Below, in pieces: positions 17,891 through 27,232 of a stretch of 64,000 nucleotides of DNA. The first letter of the stretch is position 1. Each line of letters opens with the position of its first letter. Below the pieces are notes generated by a model. It had not been told where the DNA came from. It did no database searches and was given only the letters and a program-made list of their open reading frames with translations. Both the position numbers and the translations under genes were made by a program. Source of the DNA: Rufibacter latericius (GTDB lineage: Bacteria > Bacteroidota > Bacteroidia > Cytophagales > Hymenobacteraceae); contig NZ_RJJD01000008.1 of the NCBI RefSeq assembly GCF_003721515.1, forward strand, positions 248,001 to 312,000. Reading direction: 5' to 3'.

Positions 17891-18976
17891 ATGCGGTTGC
17901 ACCTGCCTCTTTCCCGGTTCAGAGCGAAGGTACTATTCCTATTGGGTAGCACTTTCGCTCTCAGCTGTGCCTCAGAGGAAACGGAACCTGTTACGCCTTC
18001 AGAATTCGTATTAACTGCCCCTGCCAACTTAGGAACAGCCGTACCTTTTCCGCAGCGCAATCCATTTACCCGCGAAGGCGTGTTGTTAGGCAAAAAGTTG
18101 TTTTATGACCCAATACTTTCCGGCAATAACCAAATCAGTTGTGCTTCTTGCCATCAGCCGGAAAAAGCTTTTTCTGATGGCAGGGCATTAACCACCGCAG
18201 GAGCCAGCCGAAAACCACTGCTTAGACACGCTCCCGCCCTGCAGAACCTAGCCTGGATGCAAGGCTGGTTCTGGGACGGAGGAGCCAAAGACCTGGAGTC
18301 TCTGGCGTTAGGTCCCTTAACGCATGAAGACGAGATGGCGCAGAATTTGAAGGAACTGGTGCTGGAACTTCAAAACCATGTAGAGTACCCAGCACAGTTT
18401 AAAGCCGCCTTTGGAACTGATTCCATCACATCGGCCCTCATAGCGCGGGCATTGGCTCAATTCCAGCGTACCCTCATCACCGGCAATTCAGCCTACGACC
18501 GGCATGTTCGAAAAGAGCCAAACGCCACTTTGAACAACCAGGAGTTACGCGGACTGGCTTTGGTGCGCCAGCAGTGTGCCCCCTGCCACGCCACTGATTC
18601 CTTCACGGACCAAAGCTACCGCAACAATGGCTTAGCGCAAACCTTCTCAGAGGAACACGAGCAAATCGCCTGGGGCCGAGGACGCATCACCCATCGGCCG
18701 GAAGATATTGGGAAATACAAGGTGCCCACGTTGCGTAACATCATGGTAACCGCTCCCTACATGCATGACGGTTGTTTTGAGACGCTACAACAGGTGCTGG
18801 ACCATTATACCCACGGCATAGTTCCTTCCCCTACCCTAGACCCAACGTTTCTACGGACAGATGGAACGTTGGGTCTCACGCTCACCCAAAAAGAGAAAGT
18901 TGATATTCTCTCCTTTTTGAACACATTAACTGATTGGGAGTTTCTACAGAATCCGGCTCACGCTCCTCTTCCCTGA
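17891..18976 (+). CDS. Di-heme protein of the CCP/MauG family, candidate MbnH
   Basis: 361 residues, lipoprotein signal ending FALSC (Cys26), heme-binding CASCH at 84-88 and CAPCH at 229-233, and PYMHDG towards the C-terminus. Only 3 nt separate it from the MbnP-like gene, so the pair is co-transcribed. By analogy with MbnH it may oxidise a tryptophan of its neighbour. An alternative is ordinary periplasmic peroxide removal. It differs from the upstream di-heme protein, so the cluster has two distinct di-heme enzymes around one candidate substrate. Confidence 0.85.
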   Translation: MRLHLPLSRFRAKVLFLLGSTFALSCASEETEPVTPSEFVLTAPANLGTAVPFPQRNPFTREGVLLGKKLFYDPILSGNNQISCASCHQPEKAFSDGRALTTAGASRKPLLRHAPALQNLAWMQGWFWDGGAKDLESLALGPLTHEDEMAQNLKELVLELQNHVEYPAQFKAAFGTDSITSALIARALAQFQRTLITGNSAYDRHVRKEPNATLNNQELRGLALVRQQCAPCHATDSFTDQSYRNNGLAQTFSEEHEQIAWGRGRITHRPEDIGKYKVPTLRNIMVTAPYMHDGCFETLQQVLDHYTHGIVPSPTLDPTFLRTDGTLGLTLTQKEKVDILSFLNTLTDWEFLQNPAHAPLP

Positions 18977-19104
18977 TGATAGGTTCAAGAAGGACAATTG
19001 GACTTTTTGTTTCAAGAGCAGACGCTTACCGCATATACACCACGGTTTTCACAGTTTCTAAACAAAGAAATAGTATCCTTTTGGAAACCAGAACCATTCG
19101 CGCA

Positions 19105-19132
19105 TTGTTTTACACTTGATTTCGTAAATTTA
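19105..19132 (+). promoter_or_regulatory. Possible promoter for bacilliredoxin
   Basis: TTG (19105-19107), 17 nt, then TAAATTTA (19125-19132), one mismatch from TAnnTTTG. Position is right for the start at 19171; spacing is short. Confidence 0.35.
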
Positions 19133-19170
19133 CGTCAGAAACAGAATTCACCTTAAAATCACCCATACCC

Positions 19171-19593
19171 ATGGCAATGTATCCTGAATATATGGTCGCC
19201 CCTATCCGGGAAGACCTTACTTCCGTTGGCTTTGAGCAACTGATGACGCCCGAAGAAGTGGAGTCCGTATTGACGCAGAAAGAAGGCACCGTATTGGTAG
19301 CCGTTAACTCTGTTTGTGGTTGCGCTGCCGCCAAAGCTCGCCCAGCCCTTAAAATGGCCGTGGCTAGCAGCGAGCAGAAGCCTTCTAAACTGGTAACCGT
19401 GTTTGCCGGCATGGAAACCGAAGCCGTTGCCAAAGTGCGTGAGTTCATGTTGCCTTATCCTCCGTCTTCTCCATCCATTGCGTTGTTCAAAGACGGCGAG
19501 TTGGTGCACGTGATTGAGCGTCACCACATCGAGGGAAATGACTTAACCCGCATCGTAGACAACCTGCAAGGAGCCTTTGAAGAGTACTGCTAA
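19171..19593 (+). CDS. Bacilliredoxin (BrxA/BrxB, YphP/YqiW family)
   Basis: 140 residues with the family active-site CGC in NSVCGCAAAKARPA. These thioredoxin-fold proteins remove bacillithiol from S-bacillithiolated proteins; many Bacteroidota carry the family, so a low-molecular-weight thiol-repair role in the cytoplasm is inferred. Monocistronic, followed at once by a strong terminator. Confidence 0.9.
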   Translation: MAMYPEYMVAPIREDLTSVGFEQLMTPEEVESVLTQKEGTVLVAVNSVCGCAAAKARPALKMAVASSEQKPSKLVTVFAGMETEAVAKVREFMLPYPPSSPSIALFKDGELVHVIERHHIEGNDLTRIVDNLQGAFEEYC

Positions 19594-19615
19594 TCTGCGG
19601 TAGTCTACAGCAATA

Positions 19616-19651
19616 ACAGAAGAGCCTGACTGATTAGTCAGGCTCTTCTGT
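19616..19651 (+). terminator. Rho-independent terminator after bacilliredoxin
   Basis: ACAGAAGAGCCTGACT pairs with AGTCAGGCTCTTCTGT, followed by TTTT. Confidence 0.9.
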
Positions 19652-19683
19652 TTTAAGGTTGTTTTCTGAAAACAACCTTAAAA
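19651..19683. repeat. Dispersed palindrome, perfect copy
   Basis: TTTTAAGGTTGTTTTC, one T, then its exact complement GAAAACAACCTTAAAA: 16-bp perfect arms. It abuts the preceding terminator directly. Confidence 0.9.
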
Positions 19684-19809
19684 AGCAAGACCTCACAGGT
19701 GCCCTCTACGGCAAGGATTTGCGTCCGTGCCTTGCTATACATGAACAGTAAGTCACGGAAGTAAATCCGCGTCATAGTACCATCATAAACTTAATATTGC
19801 TCTCTCTTC

Positions 19810-19828
19810 GTCATCCTGAAAGGATGAC
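19810..19828. repeat. Small perfect hairpin
   Basis: GTCATCC-TGAAA-GGATGAC. The word resembles intergenic repeats common in this family, but only one copy is seen here. Confidence 0.4.
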
Positions 19829-19929
19829 ATATACTATGGAAGTCGTTTATTTTGACAGGCAACCTCCAAAGACGCACCATTACTAAACGCGCCTTCACTA
19901 AAAACTAAGTGTTTACTGCTAACTGTTCG

Positions 19930-21213
19930 TTACAACACCTTAAACCGTTCAAAAGCGAGTCTTTCCAGTTCTTCCTGATGGGTAGGGTGTGCGATGCGGA
20001 TAAGTTCTTTGGCGCGTTGGCGAAGGTTCTTTCCGTATAAATCAGCTATGCCGAACTCCGTGACAATGTAGTGCACGTGGGCGCGGGTGGTGGTCACGCT
20101 GGCTCCTGCTTTGAGCACATTCACAATCTTGGACTCTCCTTTGTTGGTGATAGAAGGAAGCGCGATTATCGGCTTCCCTCCTTCAGACAAAGCCGCGCCC
20201 CGCATAAAGTCCATCTGACCGCCCACGCCCGAGAATTGGTACATGCCAATACTATCAGCGCAGACCTGGCCGGTGAGGTCTACCTCAATGGCGCTGTTGA
20301 TGGCGGTGGTTTTAGGGTTCTGCCGGATGATGGACGTGTCATTGGTGAACACCGTTTCCTTCATCACCACGGCAGGGTTGTCATGCAGAAAATCGAATAC
20401 TTTCTGGGAACCGTTCACGAAACAGGAGACAATCTTGTGCTTCAGGACTTTCTTCTTGGCACCTGTGATAATGCCTTTCTCCACCAACAGAATAATGCCG
20501 TCTGAGAACATCTCGGTATGAATGCCCAGGTCTTTGTGGTTGCCCAACTGCGCCAGCACTGCGTCTGGTATGCCGCCAATGCCCATTTGCAGCGTAGCTC
20601 CGTCTTCCACCAAAGAAGCCACCAATTGCCCAATCTGGGTTTCAACCTCTCCGGCAGGTTTGTTCTTGTGCTCTGGCAGCGGCTCATCTACTTGTACCTT
20701 CGCGTGGAATTTACTGATGTGCACCACCCCATCTCCGTGGGAACGTGGCACGCGCGGGTTCACTTCGGCAATCAATATTTTAGCGGTTTCCACTGCAGAT
20801 AGAGCCACATCTACCGATGATCCCAGGCTGCAGAAACCGTGGATATCTGGCGGAGAAACCTGCACCAAGGCTACATCCAGGGGTAGAATGTTGCGGCGGA
20901 ACAAAAGGGAAATCTCGCTCAGGAAAATGGGGATGTAATCGGCGGTGCCTTCATTGAGGGCTTGCCTGATGTTGCCCCCCACGAAGCAGGCGTTGGTCTT
21001 GAAGCTTTCGGCGTGCTCTGGGAAAGTGTAAGGCGCCGGGCCTTCGGTGTGCATGTGAATGAACTCCACGCCCAGAAGTTCCGGTCCGCGGGCAGAAACG
21101 GCATTCACCAGCCTGAGCGGGGTCATGGCGGCCCCATGCACAAAAACACGGTCTCCGGATTTAATCAGTTTAACGGCTTCCTCGGCGGTGGTATAGTCAG
21201 GTTGAAGTGACAT
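19930..21213 (-). CDS. Acetyl-CoA hydrolase/transferase family protein
   Basis: 427 residues from the ATG at 21213 (MSLQPDYTTAEEAVKLIKSGD); 15 more residues upstream in frame look non-conserved. Family I CoA-transferase fold (4-hydroxybutyrate or acetate CoA-transferase/succinyl-CoA:acetate transferase type), with GIGGIPDAVLAQLG and FSGVGGQMDF. It moves CoA between acyl groups and acetate or hydrolyses acetyl-CoA. The exact acyl donor cannot be read from sequence. Single gene. Confidence 0.88.
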   Translation of the reverse strand: MSLQPDYTTAEEAVKLIKSGDRVFVHGAAMTPLRLVNAVSARGPELLGVEFIHMHTEGPAPYTFPEHAESFKTNACFVGGNIRQALNEGTADYIPIFLSEISLLFRRNILPLDVALVQVSPPDIHGFCSLGSSVDVALSAVETAKILIAEVNPRVPRSHGDGVVHISKFHAKVQVDEPLPEHKNKPAGEVETQIGQLVASLVEDGATLQMGIGGIPDAVLAQLGNHKDLGIHTEMFSDGIILLVEKGIITGAKKKVLKHKIVSCFVNGSQKVFDFLHDNPAVVMKETVFTNDTSIIRQNPKTTAINSAIEVDLTGQVCADSIGMYQFSGVGGQMDFMRGAALSEGGKPIIALPSITNKGESKIVNVLKAGASVTTTRAHVHYIVTEFGIADLYGKNLRQRAKELIRIAHPTHQEELERLAFERFKVL

Positions 21214-21282
21214 GGATATCAGGTTTGATGAAATGGGTTTTACGGAAATCAGCCGCAAAGATCAATGTCACCGGTGCCCTCA

Positions 21283-21324
21283 AAAATGACGAAGGCCAGC
21301 GGTGCGGCTGGCCTTCGTCATTTT
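21283..21324 (-). terminator. Rho-independent terminator of purD
   Basis: AAAATGACGAAGGCCAGC pairs with GCTGGCCTTCGTCATTTT over 18 bp around GGTGCG. Confidence 0.9.
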
Positions 21325-21326
21325 AC

Positions 21327-21355
21327 CCTTGTTTTTCGGAAATCTGCCTTAAAAT
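21327..21355. repeat. Dispersed palindrome, degenerate copy beside a terminator
   Basis: CTTGTTTTTCGGAAATCTGCCTTAAAA-like sequence directly follows the purD terminator hairpin. Confidence 0.4.
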
Positions 21356-21401
21356 AGAAGTCGTCTGATCTATTCCTCTGAAGGCAGTTACTCTAATGTT
21401 T

Positions 21402-22706
21402 TTACAACTGCTCTGCCAAATAGCGTTTCAGGTCAAAACCAATGTCACACCGGAAATTACGGCCTTCCCACTGAATCTGAGCAGCAGCGGCGTTGGCTTT
21501 CTCCAAAGCTTCTTCCATATCGTGGCCTAGTCCGGTGACCGCAATCACCCTTCCGCCATCGGTCACGATTTTCCCGGATGAAGTTTGCTTGGTTCCGGCG
21601 TGGAAGCAAAGCGCGTTTTCAGGCAGTGCCGTTTGCAAGCCCTGGATTTCCTTGCCTTTCTCATAGTCCTCAGGATATCCGCCAGACACCAGGAAAATAG
21701 TAGTGGCCGACCGTGCGTCTACCTCCAGCTTAAACTGGCCCAATTCGTGGTCATGCAGGGCCTTGAAAAGCTCAAACAAGTCTGAGTTAATGCGGGGCAG
21801 AATGGCCTCGGTTTCTGGATCGCCTAAGCGCACGTTGTATTCAATCACGTACGGGTCGCCGTTGGTGTTCATCAACCCGATGAACAGGAACCCGGTGTAG
21901 GGAATTCCTTCCTGCTGCAAGCCCTGTAGGGTAGGTTCAATCACGCGGGAACGCACCTTGTTCATAAAAGCTTCATCGGCGAACGGAACAGGTGAAACGG
22001 CGCCCATGCCACCAGTGTTCAGGCCGGCATCACCTTCGCCGATACGCTTGTAGTCTTTAGCCTCGGGCAGGAGCACGTATTCCTTGCCGTCGGTGAGAAT
22101 GAAAGCCGAAAGCTCAATGCCTTGCAAGAACTCCTCTACTACCACTTTGCTGCCCGCGCTCCCGAATTTGTTGTTCTTCAGCATGCCTGTGATAGCCTCG
22201 GTGGCTTCGGCCACGTTTTGGGCAATCACTACGCCTTTCCCAGCAGCCAAGCCATCGGCTTTCAAGACCACCGGGTATGGATGGTTCTGCAGATACGTCA
22301 ATGCCTGGTCATAATCATCTGCGGTGAAGGTCTGGTAACGGGCCGTAGGGATGCCGTACTTGAGCATGAACTGCTTGGAGAAGTCTTTGCTGCCTTCCAG
22401 TTGGGCACCGGCTTTGCGCGGACCTACCACCAAGATATGCTGCAGGTACTCTCTTTCCGCGAAATAGTCGGCGATGCCTTCTACCAGCGCTGCCTCTTGG
22501 CCTACTACCAACATCATGATGTTAAAGTCGGTGGCGAATTTAGCCAGTTCCTCAAAATCAGTGATGGAGATGTCTACGTTGGTGGCAATCTGGGCGGTAC
22601 CGGCGTTTCCCGGAGCCACGAAAATTCTCTCACAGTAAGGGCTTTGGCTAATTTTCCAGGCCAGGGCGTGCTCGCGGCCACCCGCCCCAATGATCAGTAC
22701 GTTCAT
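21402..22706 (-). CDS. purD: Phosphoribosylamine-glycine ligase
   Basis: 434-residue ATP-grasp enzyme joining phosphoribosylamine and glycine, the second step of purine synthesis. Starts MNVLIIGAGGREHALAWKI; ATP-binding VVLKADGLAAGKGV and catalytic EYNVRLGDPETEA are visible. Monocistronic between two terminators. Confidence 0.96.
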   Translation of the reverse strand: MNVLIIGAGGREHALAWKISQSPYCERIFVAPGNAGTAQIATNVDISITDFEELAKFATDFNIMMLVVGQEAALVEGIADYFAEREYLQHILVVGPRKAGAQLEGSKDFSKQFMLKYGIPTARYQTFTADDYDQALTYLQNHPYPVVLKADGLAAGKGVVIAQNVAEATEAITGMLKNNKFGSAGSKVVVEEFLQGIELSAFILTDGKEYVLLPEAKDYKRIGEGDAGLNTGGMGAVSPVPFADEAFMNKVRSRVIEPTLQGLQQEGIPYTGFLFIGLMNTNGDPYVIEYNVRLGDPETEAILPRINSDLFELFKALHDHELGQFKLEVDARSATTIFLVSGGYPEDYEKGKEIQGLQTALPENALCFHAGTKQTSSGKIVTDGGRVIAVTGLGHDMEEALEKANAAAAQIQWEGRNFRCDIGFDLKRYLAEQL

Positions 22707-22767
22707 ACAAGCAAGGGTTTAAGCTCAAGCACGGGGCTCAAGCCAGTTTTATCGTTCAGGGGCTGCC

Positions 22768-22804
22768 GTTTTAAGGCTGCTTTCTATAAAACACCACCAA
22801 AATG
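22768..22804. repeat. Dispersed palindrome beside the recQ terminator
   Basis: GTTTTAAGGCTGCTTTC, TAT, then AAAACACCACCAAAATGG; right arm partly decayed. Confidence 0.55.
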
Positions 22805-22818
22805 GTGCCACATCATGG

Positions 22819-22856
22819 AAACAGAAAAGCAGATGTCTCCACCTGCTTTTCTGTTT
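22819..22856 (-). terminator. Rho-independent terminator of recQ
   Basis: AAACAGAAAAGCAG pairs with CTGCTTTTCTGTTT around ATGTCTCCAC. Confidence 0.85.
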
Positions 22857-22865
22857 TGGTTGAAT

Positions 22866-25043
22866 TTAGTTCGCGTATTTAGAGAGGAACTTGATCCGCA
22901 TGAGGCGGAGGTCATCCTCGGTGTAATCGTCGGTGCCAAGTTCTTTGATGGCGGTAGCCATGTTATCGGTGGTGGCACTCATGAAATAGTCAATCACGTC
23001 TTGTTGGCGGTCATCGTCCAGCACTCCGTCTATGTAGTAGTCTAAGTTCAGTTTGGTACCGGAATAGCAGATGTGCTCAATCTCCTCGATCAGTTCAGAC
23101 ATGGTCAGGCCTTTGGAGGATGCGATCTCTTCCAGGTCCATCTTCTTGTCAATTTGCTGAATCACGTAGATTTTGAGTTTGGACTTGTTCACCGTGGTTT
23201 TCACCACCACATCAGCAGCGGTGACAATGTCGTTTTCCTCCACGTATTTGGAAATCAGCTCCAAAAACGGCTTCCCGAATTTCTGCACCTTGCCCATGCC
23301 CACCCCTGCGATGTGCGCCAAGTCTTCTTTGGTGGTAGGGTACGTGGTGGCCATCTCCTTGATAGACGGGTCCTGGAACAGCACATACGGCGGAAGGTTC
23401 ATCTCTTTGGCCAGTTTCTTGCGCAGCGCCTTGAGCATGTCAAAGAGAACGGCATCATGCCCGGCAGCGGCCTGGGTTTCCTCTTTCTCTTCCTCTTGCT
23501 GCACTTCCTCGTCAAAGTTGTGGTCCTTGGCGAACTTGATGGCGTGCGGGCTTTGCAGGTATTTCTCGCCTTTCTCAGTGATCTTGAGCGTACCTACATT
23601 CTCAATGTCTTTCTCCAGGTAATCGAACAACAAGGCCTGACGGATGATGGAGTTCCAGAAAGTGGGTTCCTGCTCTTTGCCCACGCCAAACACCTCTAAC
23701 TGGTCATGGCTGTAGCTTTCCACGTACTGGTCTTTGAACCCGATGATTACGTTCACCAGGTGTTCTATCGCAAAACGCTGGTTCGTCTGAACAACGGCTT
23801 TCAAAGCGTAGGTTAATTCCTGCTCGGCCTCAAACTTTTCTTTAGGGTGCGTACAGTTGTCGCAGAAGCCGCAATCCTTGTCATACTGTTCCCCGAAGTA
23901 GTGCAACAGCTGGCGGCGGCGGCACACGGCTGAATCTGCATAAGAGGCCATTTCCTGCAGAAGCAACTTGGAGTTGTCGCGCTCGGTAACGGGCTTGTCT
24001 TTGCTGAATTTCTCCAGCTTCACAATGTCATCGTAGCTGTAGAACATGAGGCAGTTGCCTTCCAGTCCATCACGACCGCCGCGGCCGGTTTCCTGGTAGT
24101 AGCCTTCAATGGATTTAGGGGTGTCGTAGTGAATCACGAACCGAACATCGGGCTTGTCAATCCCCATGCCGAACGCGATCGTGGCTACAATTACATCCAC
24201 GTCTTCGTTCAGGAACGCGTCCTGGTTGGCCATGCGGATATTAGAATCCAACCCGGCGTGGTACGGCAACGCTTTAATGTCATTCACCTGCAGCAACTCA
24301 GCAATCTCTTCTACCTTTTTGCGGCTGAGGCAGTAGATGATCCCGCTTTTGCCTTTGTGCTTTTTGATGTACTGGATAAGCTGCTTTTTGGTGTTGTGCT
24401 TAGGTCTTACCTCGTAGTACAGATTTGTACGATTGAAAGAAGACTTGAACACCGAGGCATCGTCCATCTGCAGGTTTTTCTGGATGTCCAGCTGCACCTT
24501 GGGCGTGGCCGTGGCGGTCAACGCAATGATGGGAAGATTACCGATGTTGTCAATGATGCCTCTGATCTTGCGGTACTCGGGCCGGAAGTCATGGCCCCAC
24601 TCTGAGATACAGTGCGCCTCGTCAATGGCTACGAAGGCGATTTTGGCTTGTTTCAGAAAATCAAGGGTATCTTCTTTGGTAAGCGATTCTGGGGCTACGT
24701 ACAGCAGTTTCACCTCGCCGCTCACTGTTTCCTTTTTCACCTTGTTCATCTCCGCTTTTGAAAGCGTGGAGTTCAGGAACTGGGCATTTATCCCGAAAGC
24801 GTTCAACTGATCCACCTGGTTTTTCATCAGCGCGATAAGGGGCGAAATCACAATAGCCGTCCCTTCCATGGCCAAAGCAGGGAGCTGGTAGCAAAGTGAT
24901 TTCCCGGCACCAGTAGGCATGATCACGAAGGTGTTCTTGCCAGACATGATGTTTTCTATAATCGCCTCCTGGTTTCCCCTGAATTGACTATAGCCGAAAA
25001 CTTCCTTTAATTTGTTCTTTAATGATTCTTGTTTTACTAACAT
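22866..25043 (-). CDS. recQ: ATP-dependent DNA helicase RecQ
   Basis: 725-residue 3'-5' helicase of recombination and replication repair. Walker A MPTGAGKS at 42-49, DEAH in IDEAHCISEWGHDFRPEY, motif VI ETGRGGRDG, zinc cysteines in CRRRQLLHYFGEQ...CGFCDNC, a winged-helix RQC domain, and an HRDC domain around 540-620 (ALRKKLAKEMNLPPYVLFQD). A further C-terminal helical domain (EEIASSKGLTMSELIEEIE), a helix-turn-helix-like extension frequent in Bacteroidota RecQ, brings it above E. coli length. Confidence 0.96.
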   Translation of the reverse strand: MLVKQESLKNKLKEVFGYSQFRGNQEAIIENIMSGKNTFVIMPTGAGKSLCYQLPALAMEGTAIVISPLIALMKNQVDQLNAFGINAQFLNSTLSKAEMNKVKKETVSGEVKLLYVAPESLTKEDTLDFLKQAKIAFVAIDEAHCISEWGHDFRPEYRKIRGIIDNIGNLPIIALTATATPKVQLDIQKNLQMDDASVFKSSFNRTNLYYEVRPKHNTKKQLIQYIKKHKGKSGIIYCLSRKKVEEIAELLQVNDIKALPYHAGLDSNIRMANQDAFLNEDVDVIVATIAFGMGIDKPDVRFVIHYDTPKSIEGYYQETGRGGRDGLEGNCLMFYSYDDIVKLEKFSKDKPVTERDNSKLLLQEMASYADSAVCRRRQLLHYFGEQYDKDCGFCDNCTHPKEKFEAEQELTYALKAVVQTNQRFAIEHLVNVIIGFKDQYVESYSHDQLEVFGVGKEQEPTFWNSIIRQALLFDYLEKDIENVGTLKITEKGEKYLQSPHAIKFAKDHNFDEEVQQEEEKEETQAAAGHDAVLFDMLKALRKKLAKEMNLPPYVLFQDPSIKEMATTYPTTKEDLAHIAGVGMGKVQKFGKPFLELISKYVEENDIVTAADVVVKTTVNKSKLKIYVIQQIDKKMDLEEIASSKGLTMSELIEEIEHICYSGTKLNLDYYIDGVLDDDRQQDVIDYFMSATTDNMATAIKELGTDDYTEDDLRLMRIKFLSKYAN

Positions 25044-25101
25044 GTAATATGCTTGTTGTGAGAAACAAGGTTTGTACTTTCTTTTGTTGTCTTGTCTAAT
25101 A

Positions 25102-25134
25102 CAAATCTAACTTGAATATCACGAAAAATATCAA
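25102..25134 (-). promoter_or_regulatory. Candidate recQ promoter
   Basis: On the minus strand, TTG (25132-25134) then 22 nt then TAGATTTG (25102-25109). It overlaps the start codon of the divergent kdsD gene. Confidence 0.4.
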
Positions 25135-26080
25135 AAGCACCGCAAAAAAAGTGTTGCAGGAAGAAGCTGCCGCAATTCTTCAGCTAGCCGACTACATAGA
25201 CGACAGCTTTGAGGCGTGTGTGCAGGCAATTCTGGCCATCAGGGGCCGCGTGGTGGTCACTGGTATTGGAAAAAGCGCCAATATTGCCTCCAAAATAGTG
25301 GCTACGCTTAACTCTACCGGCACCCCTGCCCTTTTCATGCACGCCGCCGATGCCATCCACGGTGACCTGGGAATGATCCAGGCCGATGATTTCGTGATCT
25401 GCCTCTCCAAGAGCGGCAACACACCTGAAATAAAAGTATTGGTACCGCTCCTTAAACGCAAAGGGACCCCCCTGGCCGCTTTGGTATCCAACACAGATTC
25501 CTATCTGGCCCAACAAGCCGATTTTGTTTTGAACGCCACCATTGAGCGCGAAGCCTGCCCTAATAACCTGGCCCCTACCACCAGCACCACTGCCCACCTG
25601 GCTTTGGGTGATGCCTTAGCGGTCTGTCTCCTGGAATCCCGTAATTTCAGCAAAGAGGATTTTGGGGCCCTGCATCCCGGGGGTTCCCTGGGCAAGCGGC
25701 TTTACCTGAAAGTAGGCGACATTTACAGCCTGAACGCGGCGCCCCAGGTCAGCACCGATGCCACGCTGAAGGAGATCATCATTGAAATTTCTTCAAAACG
25801 GTTGGGGGCTACTGCAGTTCTGGATAATTCTGGTAACTTAACCGGTATAATCACCGATGGAGACTTACGCCGGATGCTCTCCAATTTTGAGAATTTAGCC
25901 GGTATCAAAGCTTCGGATATCATGACGCCCTCGCCCCTCACCATCGATTGCGGGGAATATGCCGTAGAAGCCTTAGTCACCATGCAGAAAAAAAATATTA
26001 CGCAACTCATCGTCACCAAAAATGGCACATTTGCCGGCTTTGTGCACCTGCATGATTTACTAAAAGAAGGATTAGTATAA
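25112..26080 (+). CDS. kdsD: KpsF/GutQ-family arabinose-5-phosphate isomerase
   Basis: 322 residues. SIS domain (GIGKSANIASKIVATLNSTG; CLSKSGNTPE) followed by two CBS domains. It interconverts ribulose-5-phosphate and arabinose-5-phosphate, the first step to Kdo for lipopolysaccharide. The start is a TTG, giving the family's usual opening (MNITKNIKSTAKKVL); no ATG fits. It is 1 nt from manC, so the two are an operon supplying sugar nucleotides or sugar phosphates for the envelope. Confidence 0.9.
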   Translation: MNITKNIKSTAKKVLQEEAAAILQLADYIDDSFEACVQAILAIRGRVVVTGIGKSANIASKIVATLNSTGTPALFMHAADAIHGDLGMIQADDFVICLSKSGNTPEIKVLVPLLKRKGTPLAALVSNTDSYLAQQADFVLNATIEREACPNNLAPTTSTTAHLALGDALAVCLLESRNFSKEDFGALHPGGSLGKRLYLKVGDIYSLNAAPQVSTDATLKEIIIEISSKRLGATAVLDNSGNLTGIITDGDLRRMLSNFENLAGIKASDIMTPSPLTIDCGEYAVEALVTMQKKNITQLIVTKNGTFAGFVHLHDLLKEGLV

Positions 26081-26081
26081 A

Positions 26082-27158
26082 ATGAACGACAATACCTATG
26101 TAGTAATCATGGCAGGAGGCATTGGGAGCCGCTTCTGGCCGTTCAGCAGAGTGAATCATCCCAAACAATTCCATGATGTACTGGGCATTGGCGAAAGCAT
26201 GCTCCAGACCACGGTCAAACGATTTGAAGGCATATGCCCGCCCGAGAACATCTTTGTGGTCACGCACCGCGATTATGCCAACCTGGTACGCGAGCATCTG
26301 CCTGACCTTTCAGAAAACCAGATCCTACAGGAACCAATCGGACGGAACACGGCGGCCTGTATTGCCTACGCCTGCTTTAAGATCGCGAAGCGAAGCCCTA
26401 ACGCCAACATTGTAATTGCGCCCGCAGACCACGTGATCCTGCGGGAAGATTCTTTCCGAAACTGCATAAAAGAAGCACTGGCTGCTACCGCTAAAAGCGA
26501 GATTCTGGTAACGCTGGGCATTAAGCCGACCCGTCCCCACACCGGCTACGGGTACATCCAATTCATTGCCGACGAGAACCTGCACCTCAAAAAGGTAAAA
26601 ACCTTTACTGAGAAACCTTCGCTGGAGATTGCCCAAATGTTTCTGGACAGCGGTGAATTTGTCTGGAATGCCGGCATCTTCATCTGGAATGCCCAGGCCA
26701 TTTTGAAAGCATTCCACCAGTACCTAGGCGACATGGCCGAGACCTTTGAGGAAGGCATTCCGGTGCTGGACACCGACCAGGAAGAACAGTTCATCAACCG
26801 GGCGTACTCGCACTGCCGTAACATCTCCATTGACTATGGCATCATGGAGAAAGCAGACAACGTTTTTGTGATCCTGGGTGATTTCGGGTGGTCTGACCTA
26901 GGCAGTTGGGACTCGCTCTACAGTTTGTCTGAGAAAACCCCTGAGGGCAACGTGATTGATGGCAACGTGCTGGCCTATGACGTCAGGAACTGTATCATCA
27001 AAGCCCCGCATGACCAATTGGTAGTAGTGCAGGGTCTGGAAGATTACATTGTGGCAGCCTATGACAACGTGTTCATGGTGTGCCGACGGGAAGATGAGCA
27101 AAAAGTTAAAGACTTCGTGGCCGATGCCAAAGCCATGAAAGGGCAGAACTATATTTAG
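26082..27158 (+). CDS. manC: Mannose-1-phosphate guanylyltransferase
   Basis: 358 residues. Makes GDP-mannose from mannose-1-phosphate and GTP. The signature MAGGIGSRFWPFSR opens the nucleotidyltransferase domain; FTEKPSLEIA and GEFVWNAGIFIW follow. It lacks the C-terminal mannose-6-phosphate isomerase domain of bifunctional enzymes. Second gene of the kdsD-manC pair; a terminator follows. Confidence 0.92.
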   Translation: MNDNTYVVIMAGGIGSRFWPFSRVNHPKQFHDVLGIGESMLQTTVKRFEGICPPENIFVVTHRDYANLVREHLPDLSENQILQEPIGRNTAACIAYACFKIAKRSPNANIVIAPADHVILREDSFRNCIKEALAATAKSEILVTLGIKPTRPHTGYGYIQFIADENLHLKKVKTFTEKPSLEIAQMFLDSGEFVWNAGIFIWNAQAILKAFHQYLGDMAETFEEGIPVLDTDQEEQFINRAYSHCRNISIDYGIMEKADNVFVILGDFGWSDLGSWDSLYSLSEKTPEGNVIDGNVLAYDVRNCIIKAPHDQLVVVQGLEDYIVAAYDNVFMVCRREDEQKVKDFVADAKAMKGQNYI

Positions 27159-27171
27159 AGATCAATCACTA

Positions 27172-27219
27172 CGCAAAAAGGCGGAGCATCCTGAGTTCAG
27201 GGTGCTCCGCCTTTTTGCG
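27172..27219 (+). terminator. Bidirectional terminator after manC
   Basis: CGCAAAAAGGCGGAGCA(T)CC pairs with GG(G)TGCTCCGCCTTTTTGCG. It also serves the convergent lipoprotein gene. Confidence 0.9.
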
Positions 27220-27232
27220 TGAAGGAAAAGCT

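Noticed and set aside
22122-23045. Long plus-strand opening of 307 codons across purD and recQ
   Set aside because: Antisense to two certain genes and spanning their terminator; its composition is that of a shadow frame.
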